A stretch of DNA of 64,000 nucleotides from VRUE01 sp963737575 (GTDB taxonomy: Bacteria > Actinomycetota > Thermoleophilia > Solirubrobacterales > 70-9): the NCBI GenBank assembly GCA_963737575.1, contig CAVTTJ010000009.1, forward strand, positions 248,001 to 312,000, read 5' to 3'. The position numbers were made by a program, and so were the translations under genes. Of this stretch, positions 1-10,308 are shown one piece after another (position 1 is the stretch's first letter; each line of letters starts with the position of its first letter). The notes under the pieces were generated by a model. It did not search any database, was not told the DNA's origin, and saw nothing but the letters and a program-made list of their open reading frames with translations.

Positions 1-3000
1 GAGCTCCACCTGGACCGTCGACACCACCGCGCCGACGACCTCGATCGACGCCGGTCCGTCCGGCCTGACCAACAACGCCAACGCAAGCTTCGCCTTCTCT
101 GGAACCGACAGCGGTGGCTCCGGCGTGGCGTCCCTCCAGTGCAGGCTCGACTCGACGCAGGCGGCGGATTGGAGTGCTTGCTCCTCCCCGAAGAGCCTGT
201 CCTCGCTCAGCGACGGGTCCCACACCTTCGAAGTCCGGGCGATCGATCAGGCGGGGAACACCGACGCAACGCCGGCGAGCTCCACCTGGACCGTCGACAC
301 CACCGCGCCGACGACCTCGATCGACGCCGGTCCGTCGGGCCTGACCAACAACGCCAACGCAAGCTTCGCCTTCTCTGGAACCGACACCGGTGGCTCCGGC
401 ATCGCCTCGTTCCAGTGCAGCCGGCGACGGTGCCGCTTTCGCGGCTTGCACGAGCCCGCAAGCCTATTCCGGGCTTGCCGACGGCGGCCACACCTTCGAA
501 GTCCGGGCGATCGACGCCGCCGGCAACGTCGACCAAACCCCGGCGAGCTCCACCTGGACCGTCGACACCACCGCGCCGACGGTCACGATCGACTCCGGGC
601 CCTCTGGCCTGACCAACGATCCGACGCCTACCTTCACCTTCAGCTCCGAGGCGGGGGCGAGCTTCGAATGCTCGATCGACACCGGCACGCCCAGCTACGG
701 GCCATGCTCGGGACCCGGGACCCACACACCGTCCTCGCCGCTGGCAGACGGCCCATACACGTTCCGGGTGCGGGCGACGGATGCCGCGACCAATTCCGCG
801 ACCGAGGCCCAAGGCTTCACGCTCGACACGTCCGCGCCACCGCCACCACAGCTGACGGCGACGATCCCTGCTTCGCCCGCAAACCAGAACTCACCAAAGG
901 TGGTGGGGACGGCTCCGGCGGGATCGACGGTGAACCTCTACACCACCGTCGGTTGTTCGGGCTCTCCAATCGCGACGACGACCGCCGCGGAACTGGAAGC
1001 CGGCGTCACGGTCTCGGTCCCGGATGACACGACGACCAGGTTCAGAGCCACGGTCACCGACGAAGCTGCGAACCTCTCCGCCTGCTCCTCGCCTCTTACG
1101 TATGTCGAGGACTCGACGCCCCCGCAGACCCAGATCGACAGCAGCCCGCCGGCACAGAGCGGCGCTTCCTCAGCCAACTTCAGTTTCTCCGGCAGTGATA
1201 CCGGCGGCTCCGGCGTGACCAGCTTCGAATGCCGTCGGGACGGGGGCGCCTTCACAGCCTGCACGAGCCCGCAGGCCTATTCCGGGCTTGCCGACGGCGG
1301 CCACACCTTCGAAGTCCGGGCGATCGATCAGGCGGGGAACACCGACGCAACGCCGGCGAGCTCCACCTGGACCGTCGACACCACCGCGCCGACGACCTCG
1401 ATCGACTCCGGCCCGTCGGGCCTGACCAACAACGCCAACGCAAGCTTCGGCTTCTCCGGCAGCGACAGCGGTGGCTCCGGCATCGCCTCGTTCCAGTGCA
1501 GCCGCGACGGTGCCGCTTTCGCGGCCTGCACCAGCCCGCAGGCCTACTCGTCGCTCAGCGACGGCGTCCCACACCTTCGAAGTCCGGGCGATCGACGCAG
1601 GCCGGGAACATCGACGCAGACGCCCGGCGAGCTCCACCTGGACCGTCGACACCACCGCGCCGACGACCTCGATCGACTCCGGCCCGTCGGGCCTGACGAA
1701 CAGCTCCAACCGCCAACTTCAGCTTCTCGGGCACCGACACCGGTGGCTCCGGCGTGGCGTCCTTCCAGTGCAGGCTCGACTCGACGCAGGCGGCGCGATT
1801 GGCGAGCTTGCGCCTCCCCGAAGAGCCTAGTCCTCGCTCAGCGACGGGTCCCACACCTTCGAAGTCCGGGCGATCGACGCAGGCCGGGAACATCGACCAG
1901 ACGCCCGGCGAGCTCCACCTGGACCGTCGACACCACCGCGCCGACGACCTCGATCGACTCCGGCCCCTCGGGCCTGACCAACAACGCCAACGCAAGCTTC
2001 GGCTTCTCCGGCAGCGACACCGGTGGCTCCGGCATCGCCTCGTTCCAGTGCAGCCGGGACGGCGCCGCCTTCGCCGCCTGCACGAGCCCGCAGGCCTACT
2101 CGGGCTCGGCCGACGGCGGCCACACCTTCGAAGTCCGGGCGATCGACGCCGCCGGCAACGTCGACCAAACCCCGGCGAGCTCCACCTGGACCGTCGACAC
2201 CACCGCGCCGACGATCATCGATCGACTCCGGCCCCTCGGGCCTGACCAACGATCCGACGCCTACCTTCACCTTCAGCTCCGAGGCGGGGGCGAGCTTCGA
2301 ATGCTCGATCGACACCGGCACGCCCAGCTTCGGGCCATGCTCGGGACCCGGAACCCACACACCGTCCTCGCCGCTGGCAGACGGCCCATACACGTTCCGG
2401 GTGCGGGCGACGGATGCCGCGACCAATTCCGCGACCGACGGCCCAAAGCTTCACGCTCGACACGTCCGCGCCACCGCCCCCCAGCTGACGGCGACGATCC
2501 CGGCTTCGCCCGCAAACGAGAACTCACCAAAGATGGTCGGGTCGGCTCCGGCGGGATCCACGGTGCGCCTCTACACCACCGTCGGTTGTTCGGGCTCTCC
2601 AGTCGCGACGGCGACCGCCGCGGAACTCGAAGCCGGCGTGACGGTCTCGGTCCCGGACGACTCGATGACCAGGTTCCGAGCCACGGCCACCGACGAAGCT
2701 GCGAATCTCTCCGCCTGCTCCTCGCCTCTGACGTATGTCGAGGACTCGACACCCCGCAGACCCAGATCGACAGCACTCGGCCAGATCGTCTCCTGCGTCA
2801 GCTTCTCCGGCACCGAGCTGGCAGCTCTTCCAGTCAGCCGATCGACGCGCCGAGGACTCTCAGCTTCTCCGGCAGCGACACCGGCGAGTCAGGCTGACCG
2901 GCCGGATGACGCCGGCGCTTCACCGGACGTCGACAACGGCTCGACTCGATCGCAGGCGGCGGACTATCAGGAGCGCTTCAGCTTCTCCGGCACCGACAGA

Positions 3001-5010
3001 GCCTGTCCGTCGCTCAGCGACGGCGTTCGCCACACCTTCGAAGTCCGGGCGATCGACGTCAGGCCGGGGAACGACCGACGCAGACGCCGGCGAGCTCCAC
3101 CTGGACCGTCGACACCACCGCGCCGACCACCTCGATCGACGCCGGTCCCTCGGGCCTGACCAACAACGCCACGCGAGCTTCGGCTTCTCTGGCAGCGACA
3201 GCGGTGGCTCCGGCGTCGCCTCGTTCCAGTGCAGCCGCGACGGCGCCGCCTTCGCCGCCTGCACGAGCCCGCAGGCCTACTCGTCGCTCGGCCGACGGCG
3301 GCCACACCTTCGAAGTCCGGGCGATCGACCAGGCCGGGAACACCGACGCAGACCCCGGCGAGCTCCACTTGGACCGTCGACACCACCCGCCGACTGTCAG
3401 CATCGACTCCGGGCCCATCCGGCCTGACCAACGACCCGACGCCTACCTTCACCTTCAGCTCCGAGGCGGGGGCGAGCTTCGAATGCTCGATCGACACCGG
3501 CACGCCCAGCTACGGGCCATGCTCGGGACCCGGGACCCACACACCGTCCTCGCCGCTGGCAGACGGCCCATACACGTTCCGGGTGCGGGCGACTGACGCG
3601 GCCGGGAATCCCGGGCTGGCGACGCGCGACTTCGAAGTCGACAGCACCGGTCCCGACGCCCCCGACCTGACCGCGACGAGTCCGGCCTCGCCGGCGAACG
3701 AGAACTCGCCCTTGATCAAGGGCACGGCCACGGCGAGCACGACCATCCACATCTACACGGGGGCAAACTGCCAGGGGAGTCCCGCCGTCTCCGGGACCGA
3801 CGCCGAACTGGAAGCCGGGATCGAGGTATCGGTCGGCGACGACACGACGACCACGTTCCGCGCGACGGCAACCACGGCGGCCAATAACACCTCGGGCTGC
3901 TCGGAACCCATTACCTATGTGGAGGACTCCAGCCCACCGACGACCCAGATCACGGGCAACCCCCCGATCTCGACGAACAGCTCATCCGCCAACTTCGACT
4001 TCTCCGGCACCGACGCAGGCGGCTCCGGCGTCGCCTCGCTTCCAGTGCCGGCTCGACTCGACGCAGGCGGCGGACTGGGGGACATGCTCCTCACCGAAGA
4101 GCCTGTCCTCGCTCAGCGACGGGTCCCACACCTTCGAAGTGCGGGCGATCGACCAGGCGGGTAATACCGACGAGACGCCCGCCAGCTTCACCTGGACGGT
4201 CGACACCACGCCTCCGGCGGTCATGATCGATTCCGGGCCCTCCGGCCTCACCAACGACCCGACGCCCACCTTCACCTTCAGCTCCGAGGCCGGAGCGAGT
4301 TTCGAATGCTCGATCGACACCGGCACGCCCAGCTTCGGGCCATGCTCGGGTAACGGAACTCATACGCCGGCCTCACCGCTGACCGACGGCCCCCACACCT
4401 TCCGGGTGCGCGCGACCGACACGGCCGGGAACACCACATTGGCCACACGGAGCTTCCAGGTCGACACCGCCAGCCCCGCCGCGCCGATCCTCAGCTCGAC
4501 CCTCCCCGCCTCACCGGCGAATGACAACACGCCGAAAATCCTCGGCTCGACCCCCGCGGGCACCACGGTCAGCCTCTACTCCAACGCGAGCTGCTCCGGG
4601 ACGCTCCTCGCCACCTTCCCCGCCGCCAACCTGTCGACCGGGGTCACGGTGACGGTCGCTGACGACTCGACCAGCCACTTCAGCGCCACCGCCACCACCG
4701 GCGCCGCCAACACCTCGCCCTGCTCGGGCTCTCTGTCCTACATCGAGGACTCGACCGCACCCGACACCCAGATCACCGATGGGCCCCGTTCGCAGGCCGA
4801 CTCCAGCAACGCGAGCTTTGCCTTCACCGGGTCGGACGGGAACGGCTCGGGAGTCGCGTCCTTCGAATGCAGGCTCGACTCCGGCGCATGGTCCAACTGC
4901 ACCTCACCGGCTGAGTACTCGAACCTGGGTGACGGCACACATTCCTTCGACGTACGCGCCAGCGACAAGGCGGGCAACGCGGACGCAAGCCCCGCCCACG
5001 ACGAGTGGAG
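1..5010 (+). repeat. Tandem coding repeats of about 260 bp and 550 bp
   Basis: Two related coding units alternate. Short units of about 260 bp begin near 1, 280, 1130, 1360, 1630, 1905, 3090 and 4770. Long units run at about 580-1130, 2215-2755, 3400-3940 and 4215-4760. Copies are close to identical at DNA level: the stretch around 227-323 recurs at about 1315-1403. Bases 2750-3060 look like a jumble of pieces of the unit rather than a clean copy. Near-identical tandem copies are expected to recombine and to mis-assemble. Confidence 0.85.
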
Positions 5011-5470
5011 CGTCGCTGCACACGCGACCCCGCCGAATCAACCCGGCCCGCCGACCCCCGGGCTGCCGCAGTACCTGCGCACGATCCTCAACACGAAGTT
5101 GGGTACGGCCTCCATCTTCTTCCAGGCCACGGGACCCGGCCGCCTCCTTATCCGGGCTGCGTTGGTGTCGGAAATCGCGAAACCCGGTCGCAAGAGCGAC
5201 GCGAGTTCGGCGGCCAGTATCAGGGAGTTGAGATTGCGCCAACGCAGCATCAAACCGGCGAGCACCAGCGTCGTCGGAGCCGGCGAAGTGAAGGCCCCGA
5301 TCGAGCTGACCGCGATCGGCAGAAGGCTGCTGCGCAGGGAGCACAAGCTCAAGGTCCGGGTCAACGCGAGCTTCATCGCGCTCGACGGCTCCACAACGAC
5401 CTGGAAGCTCGGACTGAAGCTGATAAAGCGCCCTGCTAGCAGGCACAAAAACCCAAATCGGGCGCCCTAG
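2..5470 (+). CDS. Ig-like repeat surface protein, 5'-partial and frame-disrupted
   Basis: A large, probably secreted or surface-exposed protein made of Ig-like beta-sandwich repeats. A unit of about 87 residues carries the cores IASFQCSRDGAAF, HTFEVRAIDQAGN and STWTVDTTAPTT. A longer unit carries FTFSSEAGASFECSID, YTFRVRATDA, SPANENSP and LTYVEDS. Cysteines recur at fixed places in each unit. The start lies left of base 1. Coding is in frame 2 to about 422, where one extra G shifts it to frame 3 until about 1566. It then changes frame repeatedly before settling from about 4036 to the TAG at 5468-5470. About 150 basic, non-repetitive residues close the protein, with no LPxTG or membrane anchor visible. 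Adhesion is a guess from architecture only. Either the gene is a pseudogene or the repeats are mis-assembled. Confidence 0.7.
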
Positions 5471-5508
5471 GCCCGCAAGCTGGAGGATCCGAAATCCGTT
5501 CTATCGAT

Positions 5509-6207
5509 ATGAAAGCCGAGACCGAGCGGCCGGTTGGGGGACCCATGGACCCGGCCCAACTTCTAGCCGTCATCGTCTGCGCCGATTGCGTCGACTCCCA
5601 CAGCCGCATCGAAGGAGCTCTGGCCGGGGAGGGCCTCCCGATCCGGGACTGCGTCGACGACCCGGCGGAAGTCATCGCGCTCGAGCTCGACACCTCGACG
5701 ATCGTGGTGTTCGTCTGCGACGCCGACAAGCCCCGGGAGATGGCGGCGCTCCGCCGCCTCCGCCGAGACGCTCCCGATCCGGCCATCGTCGTCATCTCGC
5801 CACCGACCACCGGGACCGGCGTGCGTCGCGTGCTCGACGCGGGCGCAGACGCGCTCGTCTTCGACCCCGAGTTGGAGCGGACGCTCCCGACCACCGTGCG
5901 CGCCGTCTCGATCGGCCAGTCGGCGATCCCGCGCAAATTCCTCGCGAGCGTCGAGAAACCGGTCCTCTCGCATCGTGAGAACGAGGTCCTGGCCCTGGTC
6001 CGAAGCGGATTGACAAACGCTGAGATCGCCGAGCGCCTGTTCCTCGCGGAAAGCACGATCAAGAGCCACCTCTCATCGATCTTCACCAAGTTCGGCGTTC
6101 GCTCCCGCAAGGAGGTCGCAGCGGCCTTCGCCGACGGTGACCCTGCCCTTGAAGACGCAATGGCCCTCGCCACCAACGGGGAGCCGCCGGAAAGGGCGCC
6201 GGCATGA
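5509..6207 (+). CDS. LuxR/NarL-type transcriptional regulator with degenerate receiver domain
   Basis: A 232-residue DNA-binding regulator. The C-terminal third is a GerE/LuxR helix-turn-helix with LSHRENEVLALVRSGLTNAEIAERL followed by STIKSHLSSIFTKFGV. The N-terminal 120 residues have the length and strand/helix rhythm of a receiver domain, but the acidic pair near the start is reduced to CADC, the phospho-acceptor region reads VVFVCDADKP, and the late lysine is missing (DALVFDPE). Activity without phosphorylation is therefore likely, which is inference. The stop overlaps the next ATG (ATGA at 6204), so it is probably co-transcribed with the aminotransferase. The ATG at 5545 is an alternative start. 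Confidence 0.8.
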   Translation: MKAETERPVGGPMDPAQLLAVIVCADCVDSHSRIEGALAGEGLPIRDCVDDPAEVIALELDTSTIVVFVCDADKPREMAALRRLRRDAPDPAIVVISPPTTGTGVRRVLDAGADALVFDPELERTLPTTVRAVSIGQSAIPRKFLASVEKPVLSHRENEVLALVRSGLTNAEIAERLFLAESTIKSHLSSIFTKFGVRSRKEVAAAFADGDPALEDAMALATNGEPPERAPA

Positions 6208-7373
6208 ACGGCGGCGGACAAGCGGCTGTTCTGGCGCCCGGCGCCAACGGTCACGCGACCGCCACCGTGCCGTTCACCCGGCTTGACAATGCCGACCCCG
6301 AGCTCCACGCCGAACTCCTCGAGGTCGTCGCCGACGTGAGCTCTCGGGCCGCTTTCACCCTCGGCTCGGAGGTGGAGGAGTTCGAGCATGCCTTCGCGCG
6401 GTGGTGTGGGACCGAGCACGCTGTCGGTGTCTCCTCCGGCACCGCCGCCCTGGAGCTGGCGCTGAGAGGGCTCGGGGTGGGGCCCGGGGACGAGGTGATC
6501 GTGCCGACCAACAGCTTCATCGCAACGGCCGAGGCCGTGAGCGCCGTCGGAGCGACCCCCTGTCTCGTCGACGTTGACGAGGAGACGGCGCTGATAACCG
6601 CCGACATCGTCGAGGCGGCGGTCGGTCCACGGACCCGATGTGTGATTCCCGTGCACCTCTACGGCCGGACCGTCGAAATGGATCCGCTCCTATCGCTCTG
6701 CCGAAACCGTGGGATCCTCGTCATCGAGGATGCCTGCCAGGCTCACGGCTCGCTTTTTCGCGGCCGGCCGGCGGGCTCCCTAGGGGACGCCGGATGCTTC
6801 AGCTTCTATCCAACGAAGAACCTAGGGGCATGGGGAGATGGCGGCGCGGTGGTGACATCCGACCCCAAGCTCGCTGACAGGGTTCGCAAACTTCGCTCCC
6901 ACGGGGAGCTGACCAGGCACTATCACGAGATCCCTGCGAAGACCGACCGCCTCGATGCCCTCCAGGCGGCAATACTCCGCGTCAAGCTCGGACGCCTCGA
7001 CGAGGCCAACAGCGCCCGTCGCGCTGCCGGAGCAGCTCTTCGCGAGGCATTGGCCGACACTGCGGTCACTCCGCCGGCGCCGACCGCCGTCGACGGCGAT
7101 CACGTCTTCCATCTTTTCGTGGTCCGTACGCCGGTGCGGCACGCTCTTCGCGACCATCTCAATGAGGCCGGGATCGCCCACGCAATCCACTATCCGCGTC
7201 CGATCCACCTGCAGCCCGCGTACGCGAACCTCGGCTTCATCGCCGGCAGCCTTCCCGTCGCCGAGCGGCTGGCCGGCGAGAGCTGCTCCCTGCCGATCTT
7301 CCCGGCGATCACCGAGCCGGAGATCGATCGAGTCGCGAACGTTGTCGCCGAGTTCGATGGCCACGGCAACTGA
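6204..7373 (+). CDS. DegT/DnrJ/EryC1/StrS family sugar aminotransferase
   Basis: A 389-residue PLP enzyme expected to put an amino group on a keto-sugar nucleotide. Family marks are VSSGTAALELALRGLGVGPG, the PTNSF strand, VHLYG, VIEDACQAHGS and SFYPTKNLGAWGDGGAVVT, whose lysine binds PLP. RLDALQAAILRVKL is the typical dimer segment. It overlaps the regulator by 4 bp and the acyltransferase gene by 17 bp. Aminotransferase plus hexapeptide acyltransferase is the arrangement used for 3-acetamido-3,6-dideoxy-hexose nucleotides (FdtB/FdtC, QdtB/QdtC type), but the exact sugar cannot be read from sequence. Confidence 0.88.
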   Translation: MNGGGQAAVLAPGANGHATATVPFTRLDNADPELHAELLEVVADVSSRAAFTLGSEVEEFEHAFARWCGTEHAVGVSSGTAALELALRGLGVGPGDEVIVPTNSFIATAEAVSAVGATPCLVDVDEETALITADIVEAAVGPRTRCVIPVHLYGRTVEMDPLLSLCRNRGILVIEDACQAHGSLFRGRPAGSLGDAGCFSFYPTKNLGAWGDGGAVVTSDPKLADRVRKLRSHGELTRHYHEIPAKTDRLDALQAAILRVKLGRLDEANSARRAAGAALREALADTAVTPPAPTAVDGDHVFHLFVVRTPVRHALRDHLNEAGIAHAIHYPRPIHLQPAYANLGFIAGSLPVAERLAGESCSLPIFPAITEPEIDRVANVVAEFDGHGN

Positions 7374-7851
7374 CTCGCCGGCCAACCAGGCCCTGAATCG
7401 ACTGATCGACGACGTCGAGTTCGGAGAGGACGTCTTCGTCCACTCATTCACAAATCTCTACGGTTGTCGGATCGGAGATAGGACCCGAATCGGCACTTTC
7501 GTCGAGGTCCAGCGTGGCGCAGAGATCGGTGCTGCCTGCAAGATCCAGAGCCACACCTTCATCTGCGACGGCGTCAGGATCGAGGATGAGGTTTTCGTCG
7601 GCCATGGCGTCACCTTCGTGAACGACCGCCGTCCGCGGGCCACCAATTCAAATGGCGACCTTCAGACCGCGACCGAGTGGGAAATGCTCCACACCGTCGT
7701 CGAGCGCGGCGCGTCGATCGGATCCGGGGCCACGGTTCTCGGCGGCGTCACGATCGGGCGCGAGGCGACCATCGGCGCTGGCGCAGTCGTCACCAAGGAC
7801 GTCGGCGCGGGGGAGACCGTGGTCGGCAACCCCGCTATGCGATCACGGTGA
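7357..7851 (+). CDS. Left-handed beta-helix acyltransferase (sugar N-acyltransferase type)
   Basis: A 164-residue hexapeptide-repeat acyltransferase. Isoleucine-rich hexads run through most of the chain (GCRIGDRTRIGTFVEVQRGA, then SIGSGATVLGGVTIGREATIGAGAVVTKDVG), ending with VVGNPA as in FdtC/WbbJ-type enzymes. It likely acetylates the amino sugar made by the preceding aminotransferase, with acetyl-CoA as donor. The ATG at 7357 is chosen because the family N-terminus starts just after it. An open frame continues upstream but only as an overlap within the aminotransferase gene. Its 3' end overlaps the convergent lipid kinase by 17 bp. Confidence 0.85.
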   Translation: MATATDSPANQALNRLIDDVEFGEDVFVHSFTNLYGCRIGDRTRIGTFVEVQRGAEIGAACKIQSHTFICDGVRIEDEVFVGHGVTFVNDRRPRATNSNGDLQTATEWEMLHTVVERGASIGSGATVLGGVTIGREATIGAGAVVTKDVGAGETVVGNPAMRSR

Positions 7852-8809
7852 GCGCGCCCGGCTCTACCGCGAGCGAGACCTCGACGCGCTCGCCGATGTA
7901 GTCGCCGTCGACCTGAACCGGGAACGGGCGGGCGGCGCCATCCCTGGTCGTCGAGGTGGTGCGCACGGTCGCCGCGGTCACGCCCTCAAAGTGCTCGATC
8001 TGGCGGTGGTGGGCGGCAGGGCGCTTCTCGCTGAATAGGCGGGTGATCAGGGTCGGCATGTCGCGCTGGGCGGCGCGCTTCAGCACCCCGAGCGAGAGCG
8101 TGCCGTCGTCGATCTCCATTCCCTCGCAGACGCGCAGCGGCCGGCTCGCGAAGTAGGTGAACGGATCCGAGTTCTGTGCTAGCGCCGTGACTCCCTCGAC
8201 GGTTTGGCCGGCGACCTCGACCTCGATGTGGACGGGGTTGAGGAGAAACTCGCGATAGAAGGCGGAGAGCGCCGCCCAGGTGTAGTAATAGGGCCCGGCC
8301 TTCGACTTCATCCCGGGATGGGCGTCAACCCGCTTCACGACCGTGGCGTCGATGCCGACCCCGCAGGCGAACACGAAGCGGCGGTCGTCGACCCTACCGA
8401 GGTCGATCCGGCGCGGCGCCCACTCGTCGACGAGCGTGAGGAGGTGCTCGGTCGCGTCGACCACGTCGTTCGGGATCCCAAGCGTCCGGCAGACGACGTT
8501 GGTCGATCCTCCGGGCAGCACCGAGACCGGCACATCGGTCCCGGCGAGGCCGTTGGCGACCTCGTTCAGGGTCCCGTCGCCGCCAAAGGCGACGACGATG
8601 TCATATCCGTGGTCGCGGACCTCGCGGCCGATCTCTGTCGCGTGGTTCTGCGCCTCGGTCGAGACGGTCTCGACCTCGAAGCGCCCCTGAAGCGCGTAGA
8701 CGACGAGGTTCTTGAGCCGGTTGGAGACCGTCGTCGCATACGGGTTGACGATGATCAGCATCCGCTTCTTGCCTCGCTTGCCTGGCTTTCTAGTGCCGAA
8801 TCTCGCCAT
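7835..8809 (-). CDS. Diacylglycerol/lipid kinase family protein (YegS/DagK-like)
   Basis: A 324-residue ATP-dependent lipid kinase homologue. The N-terminal catalytic domain shows LIIVNPYATT, FGGDGTLNEVANGLAG (the glycine-rich GGDGT nucleotide motif) and VLPGGSTNVVCRTLGIP. The C-terminal beta-sandwich contains DLGRVDDRRFVFACGVGIDA. Substrate could be diacylglycerol, sphingoid base or another lipid. The ATG at 8809 gives a basic 16-residue lead-in. The ATG at 8761, directly before LIIVNPY, is an equally good start. The gene's 5' end overlaps the end of the integrase remnant. Confidence 0.85.
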   Translation of the reverse strand: MARFGTRKPGKRGKKRMLIIVNPYATTVSNRLKNLVVYALQGRFEVETVSTEAQNHATEIGREVRDHGYDIVVAFGGDGTLNEVANGLAGTDVPVSVLPGGSTNVVCRTLGIPNDVVDATEHLLTLVDEWAPRRIDLGRVDDRRFVFACGVGIDATVVKRVDAHPGMKSKAGPYYYTWAALSAFYREFLLNPVHIEVEVAGQTVEGVTALAQNSDPFTYFASRPLRVCEGMEIDDGTLSLGVLKRAAQRDMPTLITRLFSEKRPAAHHRQIEHFEGVTAATVRTTSTTRDGAARPFPVQVDGDYIGERVEVSLAVEPGALTVIA

Positions 8810-9270
8810 TCTCAGCGACCTGTTCGCCAGCTTGTTCGCCAGTCAACTCGCCACCGGCCGCTCTCGCGGCCTCTTCCTGGCGCTCCCGCTCGGCGGTCAG
8901 GTAGGTATCGAGTAGGCCCGCGGCCTCGGCCCGGGCATCAGGTGCCCATATCGGTCGAGGGTGATCGAGATCGCCGCCTGGCCCATGAACGTCGACAGGG
9001 CCTTGGCGTTGACGCCGGCAGCGATCATCAGGCTGGCGAAGCTGTGCCGGCACTCATGCAGCGTAATGCGGGTAAGCCCGCCTCGCTCCACGCCTCATCT
9101 GCCCGCGCCGCGAGCTTGTCGGCGCTGAACGCCGTCGACGGCCTCGAGCCGAAACGACGCTGGTGGGGTTCCCGGTCGGTCCTGAGTAGCTACAGCTAGG
9201 CCAGCCCGACGCCGGCAGGCAAGGCAGAGGGACGGAAGTTCGAGTCTCATAGCGCCGAATCTCTCCAGAA
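8790..9270 (-). pseudogene. Tyrosine recombinase/phage integrase, C-terminal remnant
   Basis: Pieces of a site-specific integrase survive in more than one minus frame. Reading leftwards one sees FGSRPSTAFSADKLAAR, AWSEAGLTRITLHECRHSFA, then ASLMIAAGVNAKALSTF and ITLDRYGHLMPG. The HxxR box and the Tyr region are present. The usual GH of the MGHASI block is GQ here, and a frame change after HLMPG moves the tail into another frame, ending near 8790. The N-terminal two-thirds of the family is missing. This is a dead element, probably left from an old prophage or island. Confidence 0.75.
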
Positions 9271-9426
9271 CCTGGAGTCCGTCTGGACCAGCCTGTCCCT
9301 CCGCTCGGCCCGCAGCGGCTCAACGTCCTCGGGGCGAGTCACTCGCCGCTCGATCTCAGCGCGTAGGGCAGCCTTTGTCTCGGCCGTCAGGTCGGCCTTA
9401 AGGCGGTCTATATCGGCGTTACTCAC
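9247..9426 (-). CDS. Small hypothetical protein upstream of integrase remnant
   Basis: A 59-residue, charged, helix-prone protein starting at GTG 9426 with a good ribosome-binding sequence, GAGAGGAAC, about 9 bases upstream. It reads SNADIDRLKADLTAETKAAL and then many Arg/Glu. No family recognised. Its position just before the integrase remnant suggests an accessory-element origin, but it could be chance coding. Confidence 0.35.
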   Translation of the reverse strand: MSNADIDRLKADLTAETKAALRAEIERRVTRPEDVEPLRAERRDRLVQTDSRFWRDSAL

Positions 9427-9523
9427 TATCGATTCGTTCCTCTCTTGTCTGATGCGGCAGCGCGAAGGAGAGGTGAGATAGTCGAGCCGCCTCGTCCTTT
9501 TGTCTCGTCGAAACGGAGAACAC

Positions 9524-10197
9524 ATGAAGACCCTGCGGACCCGGCTCACGTTTGCGAACGTGACCTCCTGCCTGGCCCTGTTCATCGCCCCTCGGCGGCG
9601 CTTCCTACGCCGCCACCCAGCTACCCAAGAACAGCGTCGGCCCCAAGCAGCTGAAGAAGAACGCCGTCACCACAGCGAAAGTGAAGAAAGAAGCGATCAC
9701 GGCAGCCAAGGTCAAGAAGGGCACCCTGACCGGCACTCAGATCAACGCTTCGACGCTAGGGGACGGTACCGGTCGTCCAGACTGCTAATTCGGCGACCGT
9801 GGCAAGCTCGCTCCCGCCGGCCGAACCGTGGCACGAAGTAGGCGCCCCCGGCGAGCCTGACTTTTTGAGTGGCTGGGAAAATGGGGACCTGAAAATGTCC
9901 CCGCGAGCTTCTACAAGGATCAGCTTGGGACTGTCCACCAGAGGGGAGCGGTGAAAGCTTCCTCAGGCAGCGAAAGCTTCATTTTTCAAGCTGCCCCCGG
10001 GCTTCCGACCCACCCCTAAGACGGATTCTCTGTTTTTCTGCTTTTGTTCCGGCGGCACACTCGGTGAATTGTTTGGGGGGCGGATCGATATCCTGGGTAT
10101 GGACTACGCCAACAACCCTGAAGTCTCGGGGGGCGTCGTGTCGTCGCCGACCGCCGAGCTCAGTCATGACGGCATCACCTTCCGTGCCGAATCCTGA
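9524..10197 (+). pseudogene. Broken decapeptide-repeat secreted protein
   Basis: A frameshifted sibling of the intact gene at 10309. It begins MKTLRTRLTFANVTSCLALF after GGAGA. An extra C near 9591 shifts the frame, so the signal-peptide end, the KNSVGPKQLKKN repeats and GTLTGTQINAST are read in another frame. Further shifts follow near 9757 and after FYKD (about 9915), and again near 9995, before the family C-terminus SHDGITFRAES at 10165-10197. Bases 9645-9757 are identical to 10423-10535 (113 bp). Confidence 0.8.
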
Positions 10198-10231
10198 GCC
10201 CGGCACCTAACGCCCCTTTCGCCCGTTCTGA

Positions 10232-10260
10232 TTGACCGAGGCGCGCAACAGCCATAGAGT
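10232..10260 (+). promoter_or_regulatory. Sigma-70-type promoter for the gene at 10309
   Basis: TTGACC at 10232-10237 and TAGAGT at 10255-10260 are separated by 17 bp, which is close to the housekeeping consensus. The 49-base distance to the ATG leaves room for a leader with GGAGGAG just before the start. Confidence 0.55.
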
Positions 10261-10308
10261 CGATGCGAGTCTCGTCCACTCGATGCCGGCCAGCTGGAGG
10301 AGACTGCA

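Noticed and set aside
1..5010. Tandem repeats considered as a CRISPR array or satellite DNA
   Set aside because: Units are 260-550 bp, translate to conserved Ig-like domains and lack unique spacers.
9645..9757. The 113-bp repeat as an insertion sequence end
   Set aside because: It is coding for the decapeptide repeats in both copies, with no transposase or inverted ends.
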